DNA from: Meandrina meandrites
Lineage: Eukaryota; Cnidaria; Anthozoa; Scleractinia; Meandrinidae
Length of the DNA: 64,000 nucleotides
NCBI GenBank assembly: GCA_963693305.1
Contig: OY855908.1
Coordinates: 23,574,493 to 23,638,492, forward strand
Direction: 5' to 3'
Part shown: piece by piece, positions 29,216 to 40,299 of the stretch
Position numbering within the stretch: position 1 is the stretch's first letter
Layout of the letters: every line of letters starts with the position of its first letter
Notes under the pieces: model-generated
Seen by the model: only the letters and a program-made list of their open reading frames with translations
Databases searched by the model: none
Told to the model about the DNA's origin: nothing
Program-made: the position numbers and the translations under genes

Positions 29216-32200
29216 TTACATAAAAAAAAAAAAAATAAAAATAAATAAATAAATAAAAAATAAAAAATAAAACGCGGAAACCGAGAAATGGTCTCGTTTT
29301 TCTTTTCTTTTTTTTTTTCCTGTTTGTAAGGGAAGGATTCGTTTCCATTTTGAGAAGTGTTTTTGTAGTTGGTTACGATCTCTTGCTATAAGGTGTTCCA
29401 TCTCATAAACAGTTTTAATCTTGGCAAGAAAGACTTTAAAGGATGGTTGGTTTCTATGTAACTTGCATCTATAAATAAATTGTTTCGCTAGCAAGACTAA
29501 ATGATTCAATAAGTGAAAGTCTTTAGAAATATCAAAAAATCCGAAAAGAATGTGAACGACCGTAAAATGAACTTCTTCAAAGTTATGAACGTTTAGCCAA
29601 GAAAAGAACGTATTCCAAAAAGTTCTCGTTACCTTACACAGGCAAAATAAATGCTCGAGGGATTCAACTTCTTCTTTGCAAAAGGCACAGAGCGCAGAAT
29701 CTATCATTTTAAATCTAAAGAGTTTGTCATTTGTAAATACAATATTGTTCAGTATTTTATATTGGAATTCTCTTGATTTTGTGTCCAGAGCAACATTAAA
29801 AGCTAGAGTATATATTTGTTTCCAGTCCGTTGACAACTCAGGGTATTTACTGATCAACTTCTCCTGGGCTGAGGGAGGGGTTTGTTTTTTAATTTTGAAA
29901 CTTTTATATATCATTTTGGATGTTATTTTCAATAAATTAACGTTAGTGCCGTCTATATTAAGTTCAATAAAGTCGTTCAGGGGAGTAGGGCGTTGCCCAT
30001 GATTTTGCTTTAAGATTGCTCTCCAGTCACTAGGAATAGCATTAAAAATACCCATCAATTTAAAGTAGTCCACTGGTTAAAGCCTTGTTCCCTGAAATCT
30101 GCTATTGTCCAGGAATGTACCTCTGTTGGATAATAAGTTGCCTATTTTAACAAACCCTTGATTTACCAGATGTTGTGAAAAAACAGAGGCTTTTTCTACA
30201 AGGATGTTCTTATTGTTCCAGATAATCTGGTTAGCTACTTCGTCATAGGATTTCACTGTACTTGGGTTTAAATCCATCCAAGCTTCAAGGCATTCTTTAT
30301 AGAATTCGGGGAGATATATTGGGAGGTTTCGAGTGTCAAAATTACAATGCAAAAGAAACTTTCCACCTACTTGCCTTAGATAAACATCGAGGATGGACTT
30401 CCAAGTGCTATTATAGTCTTCCATGTACTTTTTTAAACTTATTATACGCTGAGCAGAGATCATAGATTGAATGTCTAACATTTTTAGACCCCCGTCATCT
30501 ATGTCATTTATAAGGGCTGACCTTTTCACTTTATCTTTACCTTTCCAAATAAATCCATACAAAAGCTTGTTGATTTCTGAAATAAGGTCTTGACTTACAG
30601 GAATTAAGGTCGCCTTATACATAAATTTTGGTATGGCGAATGTTTTAACAATTTGGATTCTACCCAGTAACGTAAGGCCCCTCCATTTCCACATGTTCAG
30701 TGTTTTTTGGATGGACTTCAGGATCATATCGAAATTTGCTTTCTTCCTGGCTGATTTGTTATAATTGAAATACACCCCCAAGATCTTAATCGATTTCTGT
30801 ATTTTATGAGAGAAATCCTTTTGAGACAGTTGCTGTAAGCCGATCGCAAAGACTTCAGTTTTTTCATTGTTTACATGGAGACCAGAATGCTCTGAAAAAA
30901 GTTTAAGAGCGACAAAAAGCTGTGAATAAGATTGCTTGTCCTTTAAGAAACAAGTCATATCATCTGCAAACACAGTTAACTTTATCTCTTCACCATTGAT
31001 ACTTAAACCTTGAATGTTATTATTTTGACGAATATAACAAGAAAGAATTTCAAGGGCTAAAATGAAAAGTAGAGGTGAGAGAGGGTCACCCTGCCTTACC
31101 CCACGACTCACTTGGAAAAGGTCAGTTGTAAAACCATTGTTTAAAACACAGCTTGATATATTTGTGTAGAAGGTTTTAATCCACTGGATCACATACGGTC
31201 CGAAATTGTATTTCTGTAATACTTTAAACAGATAAGTATGGTTTAAAGAGTCAAAGGCTTTCTCGAAATCAATTGTTACTAAAATGCCAGATTTATTAGT
31301 GATTTTTGCATATTCCAGGACATCATCAATTGTTCTAACAGCGTCAAAAATAGATCTACCCCGTATAAACGCATTTTGATTGTGGTGTATAAGGTCCGGT
31401 AAAAAGGGCTCCACTCTTTTGGCTATAACTTTAGATGCAATTTTCACGTCCACGTTTATCAACGATATTGGGCGCCAATTTTTAATGAGTCTTCCGTCTT
31501 TATCTTTCTTTTCTAGCAAGGTAATTAAAGCCTGTTTTTGGGAGTTAGATAGCTCCCCATAATAGTGAGCAAAGTTTAGGCAATTAACTAGTGGTTTTGC
31601 TAAGATGGGCCAAAATTCGAGATAAAACTCCACCGTCAAACCATCGTTCCCTGGGGATTTATTTTTTTGGAAAGTTTTAAGAATCATAAAACATTCACTT
31701 ATAGTTAATTCTTTTTCTAATGCATCTCTTTGCTCGTTAGTTAGCTTTTTAGTGTTAATATTTTGAAGGAAGAGGTCCATTGAATGATCATCAGTTTTGC
31801 AAGCACCTCCATTATAAAGATCTTCATAAAAGGTCTTAAGTTCATTCATTATTTTCCTAGGGTCTGACGTACAATTATCATCATCTGTGTATAATTTCCT
31901 TACACATTTTTTCTTTCTGGAGTTTTCTAAATTTAAAAAATACTTGTTACTTTTCTCACCGTATTCATACCAATTTGCCCTAGACCGTATAATTGTTCCT
32001 TTTGTTATGTATTCATAATGACGATCATACTCTGTCTGCAAAATTTCTAATTCATTGAGATTCTCATCGGATGGATTTGAGTCGCACAAGGACTGGCAGG
32101 ATTTAAGCCTCTTTTCTAAATCATGCAAATACGCTCTTCTTTCTCTGGCTTTTCTTTTGCTGTATGAAATCGTTTCCTGCCGAATTTTGTATTTTATAAA

Positions 32201-33178
32201 ATCCCATAAAACTCTCGGATCTTGTATTTCTTTACTTTCCTCCTCCCATTCAGCGTATTTACTGTTTATTAATTTGATATATTCTTCATGGTCGAGCAGG
32301 CTTGCATTAAACTTCCAAAAGGATGGGCCGTGCGTTTGACTTTGAATCCCATTAATTGACAAAATGATTGCTGAATGATCCGACTTGATTGCTGGAATAA
32401 TGTCTACACTATCAATGTCCTCTTGTAAATTACTCCCTATCAACCAAAAGTCTAAACGAGGTTGAATAAGAGGGGTTTTCTGCCTCCAGGAAAAACGCTT
32501 TGCTATCGGGTTTCTTATCCTCCAAATATCAACAAGATCAAATGAAAAACATACATTTTCAATCTTTTTGACCGAATCTTTTAATTTAGGTTTGCCTCCT
32601 ACCCCATCCAATGCGGGGTCAAGAATCACATTAAAATCCCCGCCCATAATGATATTACAATCACTGTCAATGTCAAGTTCATCGAGTTCGTTTTGAATTG
32701 TTTCAAAAAAAGAGGACTGTTCGTTTGTTATGTTTGGTGCGTATATGTTTACAAAAATAAAAGGGTGACCCTGCACCGTAGCTACTAACAGTATGAAGCG
32801 TCCGTTTTCGTCCGATTTAACCGCAGTTAGTTTGAAATCTAGGGACTCTTTAACAAGTATGAGAACACCTTTACTATGCTCCGAGCCATGAGCAAAAAAT
32901 AACTCTCCACGCCACTGGGTTCTCCACGTATTTTCAATTCCTGGGGTACTATAAGTTTCTTGAAGGAAAATTATATCTGACTGGTCCTTTTTTAACCACT
33001 GGAATAGCGTCTTGCGTTTTTCAAAAGTTCTAATCCCTCGAACATTTAACGAAAGAAGTTTAAAATTTGCATTTATTTTCTCGAATTTGGAAAATAAAAA
33101 AACACTTCTATCCCACTGGGAAAATGATGGTGATTGAGCGGAACGATGTAGACATTTACCGGTTTCTGCGAAAAACAA
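29216..33178 (-). pseudogene. LINE ORF2: endonuclease and reverse transcriptase, one nonsense codon
   Basis: The first segment (33178-30077) is 1033 codons. The N-terminal third is an apurinic-type endonuclease (LLSLNVRGIRTF, IIFLQETYS, GGDFNV, SDHSAI). It is followed by a reverse transcriptase with CLNFAHYYGE, VTIDFEKAFDSLNH, RGVRQGDPLSPLLF and the catalytic FADD near residue 737. A TAA at 30077-30079 interrupts the frame, which continues in register (30073-29216) with a Cys-rich region CAFCKEEVESLEHLFC typical of LINE ORF2 tails. In the truncated copy near 15880 the same codon is TCG (Ser), so the stop is a recent change. Residues after about 29290 are read from the tail and are probably not coding. 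The product would nick the target and copy the RNA in the nucleus. Confidence 0.92.
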
Positions 33179-33519
33179 TATACATAATAAACACGTCGAC
33201 TAATGAAGTAGTACCAAACGCACATCATTTGCAAAAACAAAAGAAAAGAAACAAAAAGAAATGATTATATACTACACTCCCGAAAAATAAAAGGTAGTTA
33301 GTAAATAACATACTTGTAACTACAGCGGAGTTGCGCCTAGCTCTGGTGTTTACGATCTACGATCTACGATTTCAAAGCAATGCTCTCTCTCTCTAAGAAC
33401 AAATATATATAGATCGGGATTTTAAAATAGTTGCAAAAATTCAGGCAAAAATATTATAGTAGGTGGTAATGACAGTTTGCCGTCGAGAAATAGGCAAGAG
33501 TCTAGCATATTTAACAAAG

Positions 33520-34458
33520 TTAATTAAACAGTTCACCTTCAATATAAAACTTGTGCGGTTCCGCCCGGCTGAAAAAAGCAGTCTTTCCTTCCTCCCTGGC
33601 CTTTATTAGTTCTGGAATAAGCTTCTTTCTGATATCCACCACATTTTTAGGTAAATCTGGACCCATCCCAAGACCCTCGCTTTCTGCTAACATTTTGCGG
33701 CGGGACATAACCTCTTCGCGGTCGGGATAACGAAGAAAACATGCTATGATTGTACGTGGGGCTCCCGAAGCTTGTGGCTTGCCGATCCTGTGGACTCTTT
33801 GGAATTCGATTGAACGAGCTGAAGACATTTGCAGATGTATTTGAAAAAACTTGTACAGGACTTCTTTACAATTTTCGGAGTCTCCTTCCTCGGGTATTCC
33901 GTAGAAACGAAGATTCTCGCGTCGCTGGTATACGTCTTGGTAGATTGTTTGGTCGGTTAATTTCCTGTTTTCCGCTTTCAAGCTCTTGATCTCGGCTTTG
34001 TAGTTTGTGCTGTGCTTGTCAAAGTTCTTCTTCATTCCTTCAATCTGCTCATGAGCGAGGCTTAGACTGCTTTCTACATTATTTATCGTGTCTCTCATTG
34101 TTTTCATTTCTTCATCGATACGTGTGACTTCTTGCGTTACGTTGCCCAAAGATGTTTGCATGCCCTCGACCGTTTTAATCATCTTATCCAAATGTGATTC
34201 GATACGGTCAAATCTAGAGGAGTAGTCTTCTTCCAGCTTGGAGAGCGTCTTTAGTATGGCGTCTAACTTAATATTGATTTCCTCTGTCATATTTGAAGCA
34301 AGTGAGCTGTCGACAATACCTTCGGGTTCCTCGTGGTTTGGTGAGAAAACGTCAATTTCCTTCGGTTTCTTCGCAATAGGTGAAGAAGACTGACTTTCGT
34401 CGCTATCACTACTTTTTGCTCTGGTTTTTCTTTTTGTGATATTTAAAGTTTCATTCAT
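33520..34458 (-). CDS. LINE ORF1 RNA-binding protein
   Basis: 312 codons, open from Met to stop. The N-terminus is basic and Ser-rich (KRKTRAKSSDSDESQSSS). A long coiled coil follows at about residues 60-170 (LDAILKTLSKLEEDYSSRF and onward). Next is an RRM-like block starting RRENLRFYGIPE, then a C-terminal domain with PRTIIACFLRYPDRE and IEGELFN. This is the domain order of L1-type ORF1p, which trimerises and coats the element RNA. It lies upstream of ORF2 on the same strand with a ~340 bp gap. The truncated LINE copy at 16.4 kb starts within its last codons. Confidence 0.88.
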   Translation of the reverse strand: MNETLNITKRKTRAKSSDSDESQSSSPIAKKPKEIDVFSPNHEEPEGIVDSSLASNMTEEINIKLDAILKTLSKLEEDYSSRFDRIESHLDKMIKTVEGMQTSLGNVTQEVTRIDEEMKTMRDTINNVESSLSLAHEQIEGMKKNFDKHSTNYKAEIKSLKAENRKLTDQTIYQDVYQRRENLRFYGIPEEGDSENCKEVLYKFFQIHLQMSSARSIEFQRVHRIGKPQASGAPRTIIACFLRYPDREEVMSRRKMLAESEGLGMGPDLPKNVVDIRKKLIPELIKAREEGKTAFFSRAEPHKFYIEGELFN

Positions 34459-34538
34459 CCCGAATCAAAAAACAGCATTTCCGAACGAGAGCAAACGTTC
34501 GTGCGTCTAGCTTGCATCCATGCTCGACCCAGACTCCA

Positions 34539-34616
34539 GTTAGCATTCATTTTGTGGTTGGGTGACTATATGTTTTCATTGCTGGCGGCCATGTTGTGTT
34601 ACCATGAAGTATATGC
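34539..34616. repeat. Right arm of the 78 bp inverted repeat flanking the LINE
   Basis: Inverse copy of 28883-28960. It starts directly after the LINE 5' leader (CCAG then TTAGCATTC). See the left arm. Confidence 0.8.
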
Positions 34617-34790
34617 CCTTTTTAAGGTTGTCAGGCGACTGACAGTGTCGAAGATGTTCTTCAACTAAACTGTCCACCATATTTAACCCAGAAATGTTGC
34701 CTCTTACAGGTATGGTGTCTAGGTTGCTCTCCCAAACTGCAATGCGAGCAAAATATTCGGAAAATAGCGTTTTATATAAAAATTCTTTAT

Positions 34791-35399
34791 CCTGATGTCA
34801 CAAACTACCTAGAAAGAAATCTCCACAGTACAATTCCTTTTGCTACAAACCTTTTATTTAAACCTAGCCGATTTTTTTAGTGTTAAAATATTTCTTTACA
34901 TTGAATAGGAGATTGTTTGCATTGTCCCCAGTTTGTAAGGCTTTTTCACACATTGCTGTGTACACCTTCTGAGCCCCTTTGTAGATACAAGTACTGTTAA
35001 TATAAATCTAGCCAGTAAAAGACTGGCCAGTAGTTTCCAGCATAAATAAGTCATAAGACACAGCTTTGACTTATCATATCTTTCTGTTTGTGAGATCTCA
35101 CAATTTGTTCTAATAAAATGACGAGTACCAGTATCAACATTAGACACCTAGCAATTTCATTGATCATGGCATGTAGCATGACAGCTACTACTTACTGGCT
35201 TGCCATTTAGTTATTTGCAGCTTTCCCACCCACAACGTATGAAAAAGCCTTACAAACTGGGGACAATGCAAACAACCTCCTATTCAAAGTAAAGAAATAT
35301 TTGAACACTAAAAAAAATCAACTAGGTTTAAATTAAAGGTTTGTAGCAAAAGGAAATGTTGATGCTGAGATTTCTTTCTAGGTAGTTTGTGATATCAGG
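34791..35399. mobile_element. ~610 bp foldback element with ~160 bp arms
   Basis: The left arm (34791 to about 34950) starts CCTGATGTCACAAACTACC. The right arm (35237-35399) is its inverse, ending GGTAGTTTGTGATATCAGG. The arms share TTTGCTACAAACCTTT, TAAACCTAG, TTTAGTGTT and TTGCATTGTCCCCAG with scattered differences. No coding region lies in the centre. A target duplication could not be decided by eye. Confidence 0.75.
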
Positions 35400-35618
35400 C
35401 TATTTTGAAAACACATTGTCTAAAGAGTTTTTATAAAACGTTATTAATTTATTTAGTTTAATTTATTTCTGATCTTGGTTTTTTTTTGCGGTTATTAGTT
35501 GTGTTGTGCCTAATGTACACTTCTGTCTAGTAGAGATTTCTGTATGGGCCGGTAGTATCTTAGCTGATTGTATAATAGATACCATTGTTTCATTTTAATG
35601 AGTATTATTTTACATTAA

Positions 35619-37133
35619 CCCATTGACGCCTGGAGGTTTTTAGCGGGCACCCACCCCTAAATACCTGGCTCTTTTACGGCATTCAATGCAAATGTAAGAG
35701 TGGAAAAAATTAACCATATGCGCAGTAAATCCAGACAAATAATTAGTTTCTGAAGTAAACTTTTATTCCAACTAGACATGTTGAAAGACTAACTTATGAA
35801 CTGAAGAGTTTATCAGCCTTGATAAATTGATCACAAACCAAACTTCAAGACAGCGACAAAATTTTATTCACCTCCGCACATGATTTTAGGACCTCGCAAA
35901 AACACACAGACTTTGAACAAAATCTAAAAAATATCGTAAAATACTCTGGAAAAAGGAAGGTTTTCATTCTGTACAAGTGACACTGCCATTTATTCAATAG
36001 TACAAAGGTATTTTCTTGTTGCAAAAAAGCGGTAAATCGAGATGACAAAAATATTTACATATCACGGCGGCGTGAAACTGGGAAAATCGCTGACAAAACT
36101 ACAGAATTATTATTTCCACTAAATGAACACTTGCAATGCTTTCCTTTACTTTTAATCTTAATAAACATATTCCTTTGTATTTTCTGAAGCACTGTAGTAA
36201 TTTTCTAAAGCTATAAACACAACTCAAAACAAAGCGCTTAAATAAACAACTGAAGCAAGTCTAGGTGAAAAGATCCGTATCAGATAACAACACGTGCGTG
36301 TCGAACCTGTTCGCTTCAAAAGCCCAAAATTCCGAACTAAAGATTGATAAATGAAAGAAACTTGAAAGAAACTTTATTTTGAATTAAATTTTATTAAGGA
36401 TAAAGCAAAGAAATGTATTCAAAAGCGTCAAAATATCAAAAAAATGTAAAGCCGTGTAATCGTGCATCAAGAATTAATTATTCACATGTTCAAGCTAAAG
36501 TGAAAGTTTTAATTTCAGCCGACGGCTTTTGCAGTCAGTTGTTCACCCAATGGCTTTACCGATTCTTCTAAAAATTCCATCCATATTCGAAGCACTACTG
36601 TACATTACCATTTTTGTTTTCAAAAGTCTTGAGAAGCCGGGTTAAGTTCGTGTGTTGGTCCGTGATTTGTATTCAAAACACATTTCGAAGCGTCATGACA
36701 CCGTGTCTTCGCGGCCGTGGAAGGAAGATGAATCCGTCCTCAACGAGGTTTAAGCACTCTGTACTCAATGATTTTCCATTTTAGAGCCACTTAAAAATTG
36801 GTCGGTGTTTCTTCTTTTCATTTTTAGCCCCAAAGAGGGAATTTTCTGTGTTCCAAACGAAAAACAAGGCCTTGAAAGTTTGTAAACAACAGCGGTGGCG
36901 CGCCATGATCTTCTTCTACATTTTGAACGCACGAGTCAAGACGAAAAACCCTTTCTCTAGGACCCCTAAAGTTTTCTAAAAATATGCACAGAAAACAGAT
37001 TCTGATTGGCTTATTTGCCCTTATTATCTGTAGAACAACAGGAGAACCAAAAAGTCTCCAGGGAGGGAGGAAATGGGCATTTGTCACCATGTGCTTTTTT
37101 CGGGCGGTTACGGGCGGCACAGGCGCCAATGGG
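35619..37133. mobile_element. 1.5 kb piggyBac-like TTAA element
   Basis: The ends are CCCATTGACGCCTG and, inverted, CCCATTGGCGCCTG. TTAA lies outside both (35615-35618 and 37134-37137). A CCC start with TTAA target sites is the piggyBac signature. Inside I see only short frames and no DDD transposase, so it is a non-autonomous derivative. The interior from 36500 to 37080 is more GC-rich than its neighbours. Confidence 0.82.
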
Positions 37134-37137
37134 TTAA

Positions 37138-38420
37138 ATTAACTTCCTGATCCCAACACATGGTGTTATAGTCTGTCTTTGTGTTTATTGCCCAATTCAA
37201 ATTTCTCTTCTTTTGCCTGCTCCCTTCTATTCCGTTTTTGAGGAACTTGGTGACAAATCTATAAACTGGTGGCTCATCTTTGCCTTCACGGGTTCAAACT
37301 TTCCTTCAGGTGGTGTCATTAGCTTGGAGCACTTGGTCTTCTTGGAAACAAGCACTTCAACCAAGTTCCTTTGTTTGCTCATAATTGGCATAATGCATTT
37401 TACATTATATGTTTTACCCTGATCTTGTTATTGGAATGCAATAAATAAAGATCAACAATGTGCATTGGCATTCCCACAGTGTCCAGAATCATTTGCTTTG
37501 TAAAAACCAGAACTTCTGCCCAGCTTTTGCCATTTCAGAGGTTACAACAGTTTAGTACAAATTGTTTTCCTGTGTCTCCTATAGAGACGCACTTTCTTTT
37601 GGATTGCCCTGTAAAGCAATTAACCTCAGAAAAAACTTGATGTACCTGTCGTTTATGCTTAACAAGTCAGACTCAACAATGGCACTGGTGGGAAAAAATG
37701 GTTAGGTATATACCTATGATTGCTTCTGTTTCACTCTCCCCATTTTGTCTACCATGGCTGTCAAATGTGACTTATTTTCAGCCAAGAACATACACTTCAT
37801 AAAACAAGCCCAATAAACTATGAAGACCTCTGATTAGGAAATCTATGTGTGCCTGAGGGACTGTTAAAAACAATACGTAATTATCAAAACCATGAGTATT
37901 TTGCAGCTTAAGACCACGGGGGCAGTACTTTTCAACATAATTACCTTGCTGCTACTTTTTGTGATTTTTCTGCTACCACAGCCACAATAAAGTTATTACT
38001 CTACACAGCATTGGTTCTATGAGAATTTTCAAACGGAAGTGTTCAGCAGTCGTGACATGTTTTCTTTGATATCAGGATTGGCGCATTTGTTCTGGAGATG
38101 CACAGGTGAAGCTCCAATGTTCTTCCTGCAATTAGCAACCGACAACACTCTTTTACCTAATGCGAAATGGGCTTCCATACAGATAACAAGGGCAACAGAA
38201 AATAAATATTACCAATCAAGTTTTGCTAGTGATGCTATTGTTATGGAAATGCCTGCACATGGATACACTTGCACTTTGGTTTGATGCTGATCCAACTTTC
38301 GTTATTTGCATAATAAACGGAACACTAGTAGAACTTTGGCATTAATTCTGGAAACAAATCAGATGACCAAACCGCAGCAGCAAATGCTATGTTTCCACTT
38401 TTTTTTTTTTTAATAAAGAA
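37138..38420. other. Intergenic; possible 3' continuation of the minus-strand relic gene
   Basis: No recognised motif. The minus strand from 38284 to 38040 reads protein-like in part but is broken by stops. It could be the tail of the pseudogene that follows. Confidence 0.35.
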
Positions 38421-38429
38421 GTATAGCCA

Positions 38430-39450
38430 GTTCTGTTTAGATTTCCAGTAGCCAGGTAGGAAGTTCTTTTATTAGTCAGAGTCACTAAGAAAGGAGATTG
38501 CTGATTTATTGTAGTGTTTCCTGCACCAAATGTTAGAGGATAGCCATTTGTGCCATTACAGGAAGATATAATTCAAAGTCTTCTGTTCTGAAAATTTGGT
38601 TCTGGCAGTAAACTAGGGGAATGACATCATCCAGCAAGTACAGTATTGACACAAACTCATGGCTCTTACAGAGTGTTGACTTCAACACTCTATCACAAAC
38701 CATAAGCCAGCTAAGAAAAGCTGCAGGTACACAAAGTGTGGACTGGTATGGATGTGTTTTTCTTGGCAAAGTACCACCAAATAAATGGGAGAATAGTTTT
38801 TCAAAAAATGCTGAAAAATTACAACAGTACCTTCCACTGCATTTAAGGCTGCATGGAGTGGACCCTGCTCTGGTATTATTAAATTGTACTTTCCCTTTTG
38901 GGGTCCAAAAGCCAACCCCACCTCCTTGTTGTGTGATCTTGGGCAACATCAAGGTGGCTTTATACGGGGCTCTGGTATTGTGAAGTTGACAGTTGCATCC
39001 CAATGAAGATGTTGATAATAAACAATCACAATAAAACAAATTTGGCCACCATTAAATAGTGTTTTCTGATTTTTATTTTTAAATATATCATCATCATAAC
39101 TCCTCTTGCCATTAGGAGCATGAGACTGTCACGCTTTCTGTCCAACACTCCCTGTTCTGTGCCACCACTTTGGCTACTTCCCAGGTGGGCCACCCCGCCT
39201 TATCGCATCCTAACACCCTTCCGAAAACCCCTTTCACAATTGTTTGATTCAAAACTTGTATCAATATTTTTCAATGATAAAGGAGAGTTACATGTATCTT
39301 CAGTAGCAACTTTGTCCAAGGATGACTTCTGGGTTGGTGACATTTGGGTGCCTGGATCAGATTCGTATTCCAAAGATTCAACTGATTCGGTATCACCACC
39401 TTGATCAGGACCTTGCTCAGACGATCCAGTATCATCCTCAACACTGTTTT
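38430..39450 (-). pseudogene. Decayed gene of unknown, probably multi-copy family
   Basis: The minus strand first gives an acidic Ser-rich stretch (39446 to about 39230; DDTGSSEQGPDQGGDTESVE) after an acceptor-like CTAAAACAG. Then, beyond a gap, come two frames that read as one protein. The first (to about 38800) contains GPLHAALNAVEGTVVIFQ. After a one-base shift the second runs FFEKLFSHLFGG ... AAFLSWLMVCDRVL ... FVSILYLLDDVIPLVY to a stop at 38533. A further shift continues to RKHYNKSAISFLSD near 38440. I think I have seen this pattern in cnidarian repeat-associated proteins of unknown function, but I cannot name the family. The plus-strand 120-codon frame here is a shadow. Confidence 0.45.
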
Positions 39451-40109
39451 AGAGTTGTTCAAGGAAGAAATTGCAAAATTTTATGAGTATGCTACAACAT
39501 ACTTTAGTAACTGTCTAACTCTATCAACTTTTCAGGCCTAGGTCTGTTTTCCCTTTCTACTTGCAAAATGTGAACACTGGTTTAAAAAATAATACAATCT
39601 TATTGAAACTCGCCACATAATATTAAAGGGAAAACAGTCGCGTGCTACATGCCTGGTGTCCTTCCTTCTTTTTCTTTCTTGGATAGGTTGGAGCCTGTCA
39701 AAAAAAAAAAAACTAATCAAACACATTTTAGATCAAAAGCATTTGCAGTATTCACAGCATTTGACTTGTTTTTGGTTTTAAGAGACACAAGCCAGGCAGA
39801 GTAATACCTAGATTTGATGTGTTTGGCTGATGCGACAAGACAGTCAAGCAATAGGGAATAATGGTTGCTTTAAACTAGATGTTATAATTGGTGTTACATA
39901 AAAAGTTGAGGCAGGGCAAAGTTATGATAAATCTAAATATTAATACTGCAACACACACAGGTTGAAATAAGTAACTGAGCTCAAAATCGTATTATTTTTG
40001 TTTGCACACTGGGCTAAGCCTCATTTGTTTTATTAATAATGAAGGAGGACATATATAAAAAATTTTTCTATCTATATTTTGAATCAGATCGATTACTTAT
40101 ATCAAAAAT

Positions 40110-40290
40110 TAACCAGCTGATGGAGGCACAAATTCATTCGGAATGTTGCCTACATAGTATACTATATTGTCTATGATTAAGTTTTGGTCTATGAATTTAA
40201 CTTGCAAACCTTTTTCTCCAGCTTGGTACATCGCTTTAATTAAAGCTTTCCTCTCTAACTGAACAGCTTGCGCATCTTTTGAATCATGCT
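40110..40290 (-). pseudogene. Short coding scrap, perhaps a LINE ORF1 C-terminus
   Basis: The minus strand is open for about 60 codons, KDAQAVQLERKALIKAMYQA then GLQVKFIDQNLIIDNIVYYV, ending at a TAA at 40110-40112. Retroelement ORF1 tails often have such a closing domain, where a basic helix is followed by a short beta segment. The assignment is weak. A frameshift upstream (near 40295) separates it from any longer frame. Confidence 0.3.
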
Positions 40291-40299
40291 GACTTCTTT

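Larger units (their letters stand above)
29027..34538 (-). mobile_element. Nearly full-length L1/Tx1-like LINE
   Basis: Read on the minus strand the order is a short 5' leader (34538-34459), ORF1 (34458-33520), a ~340 bp spacer with CTCTCTCT, ORF2 (33178 to about 29280), a 3' UTR and a terminal poly-A (poly-T at 29027-29038 on the plus strand). The only clear defect is one in-frame TAA in ORF2. A truncated relative lies at 9.6-16.4 kb. Because of the flanking inverted repeats, no simple direct target duplication could be seen. Confidence 0.88.

Noticed and set aside
29676..30002. 108-codon plus-strand frame
   Set aside because: Antisense shadow of LINE ORF2.
38621..38983. 120-codon plus-strand frame
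   Set aside because: It is the antisense shadow of the minus-strand relic gene, whose joined frames show conserved-looking protein.
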